Positions 49,332 to 57,180 of a stretch of DNA of 64,000 nucleotides are shown here, piece after piece. Source of the stretch: RYN-230 sp963770545 (GTDB lineage: Bacteria > Actinomycetota > Actinomycetes > Streptosporangiales > Streptosporangiaceae). Position 1 is the stretch's first letter, and the number at the start of each line of letters is the position of its first letter. The stretch spans positions 62,001 through 126,000 of the forward strand of contig CAVYQF010000016.1 of NCBI GenBank assembly GCA_963770545.1, written 5' to 3'. The translations under genes and the position numbers were made by a program. The notes under the pieces are model-generated. The model was not told the origin of the DNA. It made no database searches and was given only the letters and a program-made list of their open reading frames with translations.

Positions 49332-49832
49332 TCAGTCGAGCACGAAATGGGCGATGAGCTGCTCGGTGCTGAAACTTGGCGGCTGGCGGCTGGCCCACGC
49401 CGCGGCCAGGTACAGCCGGGACCCAGGCCGTGTCTTCGCCGGGGTGCGCCACCGCAGCGTGAACGAATGCCGCCCGGCCGTGAGCATCCGGCGGGAGGAA
49501 ACCAGGACCGGATCGACCCCGGTGGGGCCATTCGGGCCACCGCCGACGGTACCCGTGGAGATGCCAAGCCACAGTGCCGATACCCTCGCCCGCCCGGGCA
49601 CGCCCACCACCACGTTGAGCACCACGAGCCGGCCCGCCCGGACGTTGAGGCGGGGCAGATTTCTTGAGGGGACCGAGGGCCGCCCGTTCGCGGTTACGGT
49701 GAACGTCACCCTGAAGGACGTGGCTGACGGGCACGACGCGCCGGCCGGGCACCGCGGAGGCGAGGAACAGCCACCCGCCGCGAGTACCCCCGCCGCCACC
49801 ACGGCCACCAGGCCGGCCCGCACCACTCCCAT
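49332..49832 (-). CDS. Putative lipoprotein of unknown function
   Basis: About 166 residues with a lipoprotein signal (RAGLVAVVAAGVLAAGGC, lipobox AAGGC). The mature part is beta-rich (FRVTFTVTANGRPSV, LNVRAGRLVVLNVVVG, FTLRWRTPAKTRPGSRLYL), suggesting an Ig-like or similar fold. The start is ATG 49830-49832 or, less likely, ATG 49856. It converges on the mutase gene with only one base between the stops. Confidence 0.75.
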   Translation of the reverse strand: MGVVRAGLVAVVAAGVLAAGGCSSPPRCPAGASCPSATSFRVTFTVTANGRPSVPSRNLPRLNVRAGRLVVLNVVVGVPGRARVSALWLGISTGTVGGGPNGPTGVDPVLVSSRRMLTAGRHSFTLRWRTPAKTRPGSRLYLAAAWASRQPPSFSTEQLIAHFVLD

Positions 49833-49967
49833 CACCCCGCCAGTGTGACCCGCCATCGCGCCCGGCGTCGCGTTCCCGTCTTGATCGCGGTCGATCTACC
49901 GCAAGATCCGTGAGCACGGGCACTTGTCGCCCCGGCGGGTGTCGACCAGGGTCAGGTCCGGGCGGGA

Positions 49968-50255
49968 TCAGGTGTGGGCAGGTGCGGAACGAGCGACGGT
50001 GAGGTACCAGGAGCCACCCGCGAGATTCAGTGTCCCGAGAGCCAGGAAGAAGGCCGCCCATCCGTAGACGCCGTACGAGAGGCACACGATGCCTGCGGTG
50101 GCCGCGACACAGCCACCGGCAATGCGTCCGACCCCGAAGAAGCGAAGGTGGCGGTACTCATAGGGCACGATCAGGCGTTGCATGCCGGAACGGGGGGGAG
50201 ATGCCCACCACCCGCGGAGGCCTTTCGCCGCGGTGTTGTGGCTGGGTGCGTTCAT
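49968..50255 (-). CDS. Small membrane protein of unknown function
   Basis: A 95-residue protein; ATG 50253-50255 with AGGAGG eight bases upstream. Residues 1-40 are hydrophilic with basic stretches (PYEYRHLRFFGVGR). Two membrane helices follow (GGCVAATAGIVCLSYGVYGW and AAFFLALGTLNLAGGSWYL). It has the same length as the small membrane protein at 22732-23019 and shares its upstream control element, though the sequences themselves are not obviously similar. Confidence 0.8.
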   Translation of the reverse strand: MNAPSHNTAAKGLRGWWASPPRSGMQRLIVPYEYRHLRFFGVGRIAGGCVAATAGIVCLSYGVYGWAAFFLALGTLNLAGGSWYLTVARSAPAHT

Positions 50256-50282
50256 AGGGAGGCCTCCTGTGAGGCTGTGGTG

Positions 50283-50324
50283 CCGGCTATCCGATCACCT
50301 GGAAATATGATATCAGATTGATAG
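50283..50324 (-). promoter_or_regulatory. Promoter/operator element matching that at 22682-22710
   Basis: On the plus strand TGATATCAGATTGATAG (50308-50324) matches TGATATCATTTTGATAG at 22682-22698 in 15 of 17 bases, including the TATCA-N3-TGATA inverted repeat. Read toward the minus-strand gene, a TATCAT box is followed after six bases by AGGTGATCGGA, exactly as in the 22685-22706 region. The -35 region is weaker here. Confidence 0.75.
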
Positions 50325-50472
50325 CCAGCTTGACCATGGTGGCCTCCTACGGGGCGGCTGGGGGCGGTACCGGATGGGGTTGGGGCGCCGGTCAGGGTGA
50401 CCAACACCCCTTCATGATCACCAACAGTCCTTCATGATCACGGTCGATATCTGACACGTAACACCAGTTATT

Positions 50473-50565
50473 GACCGCGATCATGGGGGATGCCGCTCTC
50501 CGCGACCGCGATCATGGGGGATGCCGCTCTCCGCGACCGCGATCACGGGGGATGCCGCTCTCGCG
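50473..50565. repeat. 31-bp tandem repeat, three copies, at the 3' end of the LacI-like gene
   Basis: Copies begin at 50473, 50504 and 50535; the first two are identical and the third has a few changes. The stop codon of the LacI-like gene (50512-50514) lies inside the second copy, so the last residues of that frame (GIPRDRGRGERHPP) are repeat-encoded. Confidence 0.92.
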
Positions 50566-51574
50566 CGGACGGCTCGATTCGCGGACGACGAGGCTGCAGG
50601 GCAGCATCTGCAGGCCCGAGCCCGGATGGCCGTCCACCGCGGCGAGCAGGCGCTCACCAGCCGCGCGGCCCAGCTGGCGCAGGTTCATGTCCACGGTCGT
50701 GAGCGGCGGGCGGCATGCGGCGGCGATGACACCCCAGTTGTCGAAACCGACCAGGGCCACGTCGTCGGGAACCCGCAGGCCGGTCTCACGCAGCCGGTCG
50801 GCGGCGCCGCGGGCGATCTGATCGTTGCCGCAGAAGATGGCGTCGAGCCCGGGGGCGTCGCGCACGAGCAGGTCCACGCCGCGCCGCCCCCATTCCTCGG
50901 TCCACTCGCCGTACCGGGCCTGACTACCGGCCAGGCCCCAGCCCCGCCGCTGCGAGAGCCTGCTCCGCGCCCGCCGCGCGCAGCACGGCCGCCCTGAACC
51001 GGCGCGGCCCCGTGATGTGGCCGATGACCGTTCTCCCGGTGCTGAGCAGGTGCCTGATGGCCAGGGCACCGCCGTTCTCGTCGTCGGGCACCAGGGAGAG
51101 GTCAGCCGGGTCGCTCGAGTAAGCCATCGCGTAGATCACGGGGACCCGCAGATCCCGGCCGATCGGCTCGCGCTGGTCCTGGCGGCGCCCGGTGACGATG
51201 ATGCCGTCCACCCGGCGTTCCAGCAAAGCCTGGAGGTAGTGCTGCTCGCGGAGGCGGTCGTCGCGGCTCTCACACAGGAAGACCAGGATGCGGCCCGGGC
51301 CGAGGGCATCCTCGACCCCCTGCACCACCGGGATGCTGAAGCGGCCGAAGCTGTCCGTGGTGATCAGCCCGACGGTGAAGCTCCGGCCGGTCAGCAGGCC
51401 GCGGGCCAGGGCGTTCGGCTGATAGCCGAGCTGCTCGGCAGCCTCCTGCACCCGGATGGCCGTGCCAGCGCTGATGCCAGCGCGGCCGTTGAGGGCCTTG
51501 GATGCGGTACCGGGCGAGACGCCGGCGAGACGGGCCACGTCGGTGATCGTCACCGGTCCCTGGCCCGTGACCAT
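50512..51574 (-). pseudogene. LacI-family sugar-responsive repressor, frameshifted
   Basis: The N-terminal frame from ATG 51572-51574 (AAGGAGG five bases upstream) has the LacI HTH VTITDVARLAGVSPGTASKALNGR, the hinge YQPNALARGL and the first half of the effector domain. It runs into TAG just after AEQALAAAGLGPGR. The other frame continues LAGSQARYGEWTEEWGRRG, LDAIFCGNDQIARGAADRLRE, VALVGFDNWG and LTTVDMNLRQLGRAAGERL. Removing one G from the run at 50936-50939 fuses them into about 350 residues. It lies divergently beside the GH31/ABC genes that it would regulate. Confidence 0.85.
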
Positions 51575-51739
51575 CGCCGCTGCCTCCTTCGACTGCCGCG
51601 GCCAGATAGCGGCGCGGCTGCCCGGGCCCGGGCAGCCCTAAACCACGCGGCTGGTCACCACGAGGTGGTGAATATTGCCGACATGTGAGGCTTGCCGGAC
51701 CTGTTGACCCTGTCTGGGCACGGAGCCTAGCATCGCATT

Positions 51740-51753
51740 GCGAAAACCTTTGC
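51740..51753. promoter_or_regulatory. Candidate LacI-family operator
   Basis: GCGAAAACCTTTGC in the 226-base divergent region is an imperfect palindrome of the GC-nAAA-TTTn-GC kind used by LacI-family repressors. It lies 48 bases before the GH31 start, where binding could block its transcription. Confidence 0.45.
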
Positions 51754-51800
51754 CTTAGCGATCGATGCGGATCTGAGTTTCACCGAGGAGGCTGCTGCGG

Positions 51801-53828
51801 ATGGGTTCCTTTACGCAGAGTGATACGGCTCTGGAGTGGCGAGGCGGGCACGAAATGGTGCGCATCGAGCCCTGGGGCCGCAACAGCCTGCGGATACGCG
51901 GAACTCTGTGGCAGTCGATCCAGGATGATCTTCCCGGGGCGCTCTTGCCGGCGCCGGCCGCGGACGGCGAAATCCAGATCACCGGCGGGCAGGCCACGAT
52001 CACCAACGGCGGGCTGACCGCTGAGCTGTCCGGTTCAGGCCAACTGCGTTTCCTCCGCTCCGATGGCGGCGAGCTGCTCTCGGAGACGACGCCGCACTTC
52101 ACCGGGCCGCCGACCCGGCGGTACGCCCCGACCGGGGGTGGTACGCACCACTTCGAGGTGCTGTTCAACGCCCGGGACGGTGAGCGCTTCTACGGGCTCG
52201 GCCAGCACCAGCATGGCCTGCTCAACCAGAAGGGCGCCGTCATCGAGCTCGTGCAGCGCAACACCGAGGTCAGCATCCCGTTCGTGGTGTCCAGCCTCGG
52301 ATACGGCCTGCTCTGGAACCACCCGGGCATCGGCCGGGTCGAGCTGGGCGTCACGGTCACGAGATGGGTGTCGGAGTCCACCCGGCAGTGGGACTACTGG
52401 GTCACCGCCGCGGACGATCCCGCGGACCTGCTCCGCCAGTACAGCGAGGTGTCCGGGCGCACGCCGATGCTCCCCGAGTGGGCCACGGGTTTCTGGCAGT
52501 GCAAGCTCCGTTACAAGACCCAGGACGAGCTGCTCGGCGTCGCTCGTGAGTACAAGCGGCGCGGGCTGCCGCTGTCGGTGATCGTCGCCGACTACTTCCA
52601 CTGGACCCGCCAGGGCGAGTGGAAGTTCGACCCGGACGAGTGGCCCGACCCCGGGGCGATGGTCGCGGAACTGGAGCGGCTCGGCGTGAAGCTGATGGTG
52701 TCGATCTGGCCCACGGTCAACCCCGACAGTGAGAACTACGCGGAAATGGCCGACCAGGGCCTGCTGGTGGACAACGAGCAGGGCCTCAGCGTGCAACTGC
52801 CCATCTGGGACCGCGGCTCGGACCGGCGCGTGCCGATGACCTTTTACGACGCGACCAACCCGCGGGCCCGGGCCTATATCTGGGCCAAGGTCAGGGAGAA
52901 CTACTTCAAGCACGGCATCAGGACCTGGTGGCTCGACGCCTGCGAGCCCGAACTGATGCCGGCGCAGCCGGAGAACCTCCGCTACCACGCGGGACCCGGG
53001 GCCGAGGTCAGCAGCATCTACCCGATGCTGCACGCCCAGGGCTTCTACGACGGCATGCGGGCCGAGGGCGAGGAGGAGATCCTCAGCCTGTGCCGGTCCG
53101 CGTGGGCGGGCAGCCAGCGCTACGGCGCCCTGGTCTGGTCCGGCGACATCGACTCGACCTTCGAGGACCTGCGCCGCCAGATTTCCGCGGGCCTCAACAT
53201 CGGGCTGTCCGGCATCCCGTGGTGGACGACGGACATCGGGGGCTTCAAAAACGGCAACATCAACGACCCATCGTTCCGCGAGCTGATCGTCCGCTGGTTC
53301 CAGTTCGGCGTGTTCTGCCCGGTATTCCGGCTGCACGGGATCCGCCAGCCGGGCACTATGATCGGGGCGGAACAGACCGGTGCGGCCAACGAGGTCTGGT
53401 CGTTCGGTGACGAGCAGTACGCCATCATCCGGCAGCTCCTCTTCCTGCGCGAACGGCTGCGGCCCTACGTGATGGCCCAGATGCGCGAGGCCGCCGAGTC
53501 GGGCCTGCCGCCGATGCGCCCGCTGTTCATCGACTTCCCCGCCGACGCCGAAAGCTGGGAGGTCGAGGACCAGTTCCTGCTCGGTGCCGACATCCTCGTG
53601 GCCCCGGTCTACACCGAGGGGGCCCGCTCGCGCCGGGTCTACCTTCCCGCGGGGCCACAGGGCACCACCTGGCGGGACGCGTGGACTGCCGCCGAGCACC
53701 CCGGCGGTGCCTGGATCACGGCTCCCGCCCCCCTGGACGCCATCCCCGTGTACGTGCGGGGCGGCGGCCAGGTCGAACCGTTCGGTCCCCCGGCGAGCCT
53801 GGGGCCCGCCGAGAACCCCGGGGAGTGA
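51801..53828 (+). CDS. GH31 family glycosidase (alpha-xylosidase/alpha-glucosidase type)
   Basis: A 675-residue cytoplasmic enzyme. The catalytic nucleophile is Asp379 in TWWLDACEPE, where the Trp-Leu-Asp-x-x-Glu-Pro form is common in alpha-xylosidases. The acid/base is Asp449 in WSGDIDSTF. VIVADYFHWTRQGEWKFDPDEWPDP and GIPWWTTDIGGF are family landmarks. No signal peptide, so it acts on sugars imported by the ABC system encoded downstream. ATG 51801 follows GAGGAGG. Specificity for xylosides is likely but not certain. Confidence 0.93.
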   Translation: MGSFTQSDTALEWRGGHEMVRIEPWGRNSLRIRGTLWQSIQDDLPGALLPAPAADGEIQITGGQATITNGGLTAELSGSGQLRFLRSDGGELLSETTPHFTGPPTRRYAPTGGGTHHFEVLFNARDGERFYGLGQHQHGLLNQKGAVIELVQRNTEVSIPFVVSSLGYGLLWNHPGIGRVELGVTVTRWVSESTRQWDYWVTAADDPADLLRQYSEVSGRTPMLPEWATGFWQCKLRYKTQDELLGVAREYKRRGLPLSVIVADYFHWTRQGEWKFDPDEWPDPGAMVAELERLGVKLMVSIWPTVNPDSENYAEMADQGLLVDNEQGLSVQLPIWDRGSDRRVPMTFYDATNPRARAYIWAKVRENYFKHGIRTWWLDACEPELMPAQPENLRYHAGPGAEVSSIYPMLHAQGFYDGMRAEGEEEILSLCRSAWAGSQRYGALVWSGDIDSTFEDLRRQISAGLNIGLSGIPWWTTDIGGFKNGNINDPSFRELIVRWFQFGVFCPVFRLHGIRQPGTMIGAEQTGAANEVWSFGDEQYAIIRQLLFLRERLRPYVMAQMREAAESGLPPMRPLFIDFPADAESWEVEDQFLLGADILVAPVYTEGARSRRVYLPAGPQGTTWRDAWTAAEHPGGAWITAPAPLDAIPVYVRGGGQVEPFGPPASLGPAENPGE

Positions 53829-53835
53829 GGCCGGT

Positions 53836-54807
53836 TTGGCCAGGACCGAAACCCCGACCCGCCGGGGTCCCACCCGCCGCGCGCCCCGGCGTGGCCCCGC
53901 GACCACAAACGTGAGCCGGACGTCGGCCTGGACGAAGTATGCCCGCATAGCGTTCCTCGTCCCGGCCGTGCTCTACGTGGTGTTCGCGTTCGTGGTGCCG
54001 ATCGTCTACAACCTCATCCTGAGCTTCGAGCAGACGTCCCCGGCCACGATCTCCAGCTTGTTCGCTCCGTTCGCCGGCATCTCGAACTACCGGGACACAC
54101 TGACCCAGTCAGTGACGCAGAGCGCCATCGCCCGGACGTTCATCTTCACCGGCCTCTCGCTGCTCTTCCAGTTCATCATCGGCTTCAGCCTGGCGCTGCT
54201 GTTCAACCTGCGGTTCCCGCTCCACCGCCTGGCCCGGTCACTGATCATCATTCCCTGGCTGCTGCCGCTGCTGATCACCGGCTTCATCTTCCGGTTCCTG
54301 TTCCAGACCGAGGCCGGGGCGATCAACCAGGTCCTCGGCGACATCCACTTCATCAGCCACCCGATAGGCTTCCTCACCTCGCCGGGCTGGGCCTTCGTGG
54401 CCGTGCTGATCGCGAACGTCTGGATCGGCGTCCCGTTCTTCACCGTGCTGCTCTACAGCGCGCTGCAGGACGTCCCGGTAGAACTGAGGGAAGCCGCGAT
54501 GATCGACGGCGCCAACGGGTGGACCCGGCTCGTCAAGATCACCATGCCGGTCATCCGGCCGGTGATCGAGGTCGTTTTCATCCTCGGGTTCGTCTTCACC
54601 GTGAAGGTATTCGACGTCGTGATCGGGCTGACCCAGGGTGGCCCGGCGAACTCCACAGAGATTCTCGCTCCGTGGGCTTACAACCTGTCATTCCAGCAAT
54701 TCGATTACGGCCAGGGCGCCGCGCTGAATACCGTTCTGCTCGTTATCGCCCTGGTCGCCGCGCCGGTATACATATGGCTCAACCGTGAATCACTCCGGAG
54801 GACGTGA
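53836..54807 (+). CDS. Sugar ABC importer permease, MalF-type
   Basis: A 323-residue permease with about six helices. The coupling EAA loop is ELREAAMIDGANGWTRLVKITMP, given in parts as ELREAAMIDGANGW and FTVKVFDVVIGLTQGGP. I chose TTG 53836, seven bases after the GH31 stop, with GAGG five bases upstream; GTG 53911 is a weaker alternative. It forms the channel with the next gene product. Confidence 0.92.
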   Translation: MARTETPTRRGPTRRAPRRGPATTNVSRTSAWTKYARIAFLVPAVLYVVFAFVVPIVYNLILSFEQTSPATISSLFAPFAGISNYRDTLTQSVTQSAIARTFIFTGLSLLFQFIIGFSLALLFNLRFPLHRLARSLIIIPWLLPLLITGFIFRFLFQTEAGAINQVLGDIHFISHPIGFLTSPGWAFVAVLIANVWIGVPFFTVLLYSALQDVPVELREAAMIDGANGWTRLVKITMPVIRPVIEVVFILGFVFTVKVFDVVIGLTQGGPANSTEILAPWAYNLSFQQFDYGQGAALNTVLLVIALVAAPVYIWLNRESLRRT

Positions 54808-54808
54808 C

Positions 54809-55636
54809 ATGTCCCGGCAGCGCAAGTTTACCGGCCCTCTGGCCGCGCTCGGCGCCTTCGTCGCGCTCGTGATCCTGCTGTTCCCGCTGTACGCGGTGAT
54901 CATCGCCTCGTTTGAGAACAACTCACAGCTTCTGGGCACGCACTACAACTTCCTGCCGCCGACGCCCAGCTTCGCCAATTACAGCGCCGTCATCTCGACC
55001 CAGGGCGGGCACATCGTCAGCACCCTGATCATCGGGGTCGGCACGGCCATCGTGACCCTGGCCATCGCCGTGCCCGCCGCGCACGCCCTGGCCCGATACC
55101 GGTTCCGGGTCACCGCCTTGCTGGTCGGCGGGCTGCTGATCGCGCAGATCCTGCCGTCAATTGTGATCGCTAACTCTCTCTTCCTCCTCTACCACAAGCT
55201 GCATCTGCTGAACTCGTATCCGGGCCTGATCCTGGCCGACGCGAGTTACGCCATCCCGTTCAGCATCCTGGTGCTGCGGGCCTTCATGCTCGGCCTGCCG
55301 AATGACGTTCTGCAGGCCGCGAGGGTGGACGGTGCCTCGGAGTGGAAAACATTCCTCCGCGTCGTTCTCCCGATGAGCCGTTCCGCCGTCATCACGGTGG
55401 CGGTGTTCGCCTTCCTCAACGGCTGGGGCGACTTCATCTTCGCGCTCACCCTGCTCTCGGGAGCCACGTTCGAACCGCTCACCCTGAGCGTTTATTCCTA
55501 CATCGGGGAGTTCCAGCAGAGTCTGGGCCAGGCAATGGCGCTCTGCGTTTTCGGCCTCCTGCCCGCGGCGATGCTGCTCATCGCCGCCCAGCGCTATATA
55601 GCCTCTGGCCTCACCGTCGGAGCGGTTAAGGGATAG
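54809..55636 (+). CDS. Sugar ABC importer permease, MalG-type
   Basis: A 275-residue permease; ATG 54809 is one base after the previous stop with GGAGG seven bases upstream. Six helices, the EAA loop VLQAARVDGASEWKTFLRVV, and the late FLNGWGDFIFALTLL and LGQAMALCVFGLLPA segments are typical. No ATPase gene is in the operon, so it probably uses a shared MsiK-like ATPase encoded elsewhere, as is common for actinomycete sugar importers. Confidence 0.93.
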   Translation: MSRQRKFTGPLAALGAFVALVILLFPLYAVIIASFENNSQLLGTHYNFLPPTPSFANYSAVISTQGGHIVSTLIIGVGTAIVTLAIAVPAAHALARYRFRVTALLVGGLLIAQILPSIVIANSLFLLYHKLHLLNSYPGLILADASYAIPFSILVLRAFMLGLPNDVLQAARVDGASEWKTFLRVVLPMSRSAVITVAVFAFLNGWGDFIFALTLLSGATFEPLTLSVYSYIGEFQQSLGQAMALCVFGLLPAAMLLIAAQRYIASGLTVGAVKG

Positions 55637-55749
55637 CACGCGCGCCATTCCGCCGGCCTCACCTGGCGGGCGGCCTGCAGAGAATCACCGGCATGCCGGT
55701 CACGAAGAAACGGCTGGACCCATCGCCAGCCCGGGATCAGGAGGAACAC

Positions 55750-57063
55750 ATGCAGATAAAGAAGCAGCCAGCGCGGGGCAGATCCCGGCCGGGCACCAGA
55801 CGCGGTTGGGGGGCCGTAGCGATCGGCGTGGTCGTGGCGGCACTGGCCGCCGCAGGCTGCAGTTCCAGTCCTTCCTCGGGCTCCGGCGGCGGGAAGACCA
55901 CGATAACGGAACTCGACTACTACACCGCCCCCAGCGGGGGCAATACGGCCGTGAACTGGTACAACCAGCAGTTCGAGAAGGCACACCCCGGCATCACGGT
56001 GAAGCGTGAGGTCGTGCCCTTCGCCAACCTGATCACCAAGGTGCTGCAGGAGGCCAGCGCCGGCGACCTGCCGAACATCGTGATGCTCGACAACCCCAAC
56101 GTGCCCCAGGTGGCGGCCACCGGGCAGCTCAAGCCGCTGAACGGCCTGCCAGGATTCACCACCAGCGGCTACATTCCCGGGGCGATCAGCGAGTGCACGT
56201 ACCAGGGCAAGCAGTACTGCTACCCCGTCGGCACCAACACGATCGGCATTTTCTACAACAAGGCCATGTTCGCGGCCAAGCACCTGTCCCCGCCGACGAC
56301 CTGGGCCCAGCTGGCGTCCGACGCCAAGACGCTCACCTCCGGCCACACGTACGGCTTCGCCTTCGACGCGACCGCCGACGAGCAGTCCACCTGGCAGCTC
56401 GAGCCGTACTTCTGGAGCCAGGGCGGCAACCTGGCCAAGGTGAACACTCCGGCGTTCACGAACTCCCTCCAGCTCTGGGTCAACATGGTCAAGGCCGGGT
56501 CGGCGTCCAAGTCGGTGTTGCAGTGGGGCCAGTCCCCGGACCTTCCCCAGCAGTTCCTGAACAAGACCGCCGCCATGATCGAGAACGGCCCGTGGATCTT
56601 CCCCCTCCTGAACGCGAAAGGCTGGAAGTACAACAAGCAGTACGGCATCGTCAAGATCCCGACCCAGACGGCGGGCACAACGGTGGTCGCGCCGCTCGGC
56701 GGGGAGACCTGGAACATCGGTAATTCCGGCTCCGCCCAGCAGCAGAACGCGGCCTGGGAGTGGATCAAGGGCATGCAGACGCCGTCGGTGATGACCCACG
56801 TGACGTCGCTGATGTACTACCTCCCGACCAAGCCGTCGGTGATCGCGACCTACCTGAAGGGCGGTCCGGAGTACACGGTCTTCGCCAAGGAGACTGCGAC
56901 GGCCCGGTCACGGACGACCCAGTACGGCGCCAACTACCCGAAGGTGTCGCAGGCGCTGTGGACCGCGATCCAGTCTGCGATTACCGGCACGGCGTCGGTC
57001 AGTTCCGCGCTAACCCAGGCGCAATCCACTATTTCCTCGATACCGCAGGTCAAGGGAGGCTGA
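55750..57063 (+). CDS. Sugar ABC importer solute-binding lipoprotein
   Basis: A 437-residue family 1 solute-binding protein. The basic n-region precedes VAIGVVVAALAAAGC with lipobox Cys37 and a Ser/Gly linker. Typical parts are TITELDYYTAPSGGNTAVNWYNQQFEKAHPG (in parts: TELDYYTAPSG, NWYNQQFEKAHPGI), YCYPVGTNTIGIFYNKAMF and TAAMIENGPWIFPLL. ATG 55750 has AGGAGG five bases upstream. It is the last gene of the GH31 operon, which is unusual because the binding protein often comes first. Confidence 0.93.
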   Translation: MQIKKQPARGRSRPGTRRGWGAVAIGVVVAALAAAGCSSSPSSGSGGGKTTITELDYYTAPSGGNTAVNWYNQQFEKAHPGITVKREVVPFANLITKVLQEASAGDLPNIVMLDNPNVPQVAATGQLKPLNGLPGFTTSGYIPGAISECTYQGKQYCYPVGTNTIGIFYNKAMFAAKHLSPPTTWAQLASDAKTLTSGHTYGFAFDATADEQSTWQLEPYFWSQGGNLAKVNTPAFTNSLQLWVNMVKAGSASKSVLQWGQSPDLPQQFLNKTAAMIENGPWIFPLLNAKGWKYNKQYGIVKIPTQTAGTTVVAPLGGETWNIGNSGSAQQQNAAWEWIKGMQTPSVMTHVTSLMYYLPTKPSVIATYLKGGPEYTVFAKETATARSRTTQYGANYPKVSQALWTAIQSAITGTASVSSALTQAQSTISSIPQVKGG

Positions 57064-57128
57064 ACGCCCGCACGGTAAGAAGCTGAACGCCGGTACGGTC
57101 CGAGACTGAACGTCGGGATGTGAGGGCC

Positions 57129-57162
57129 GCGCGGCCTGGCGGGGGTGCCCGCCAGGCCGCGC
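57129..57162 (+). terminator. Hairpin terminator after the sugar ABC operon
   Basis: A perfect 15-bp stem (57129-57143 with 57148-57162) around GGTG, 65 bases after the binding-protein stop. Between stop and stem lie three degenerate 22-23 bp copies beginning CTGAACG (about 57060, 57082 and 57105), the first overlapping the stop codon. Confidence 0.8.
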
Positions 57163-57180
57163 AGGCTATGGTGCCCGCCG

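Noticed and set aside
52035..53948. A 637-residue open frame opposite the GH31 gene
   Set aside because: The GH31 frame has all catalytic motifs; the antisense reading has none.
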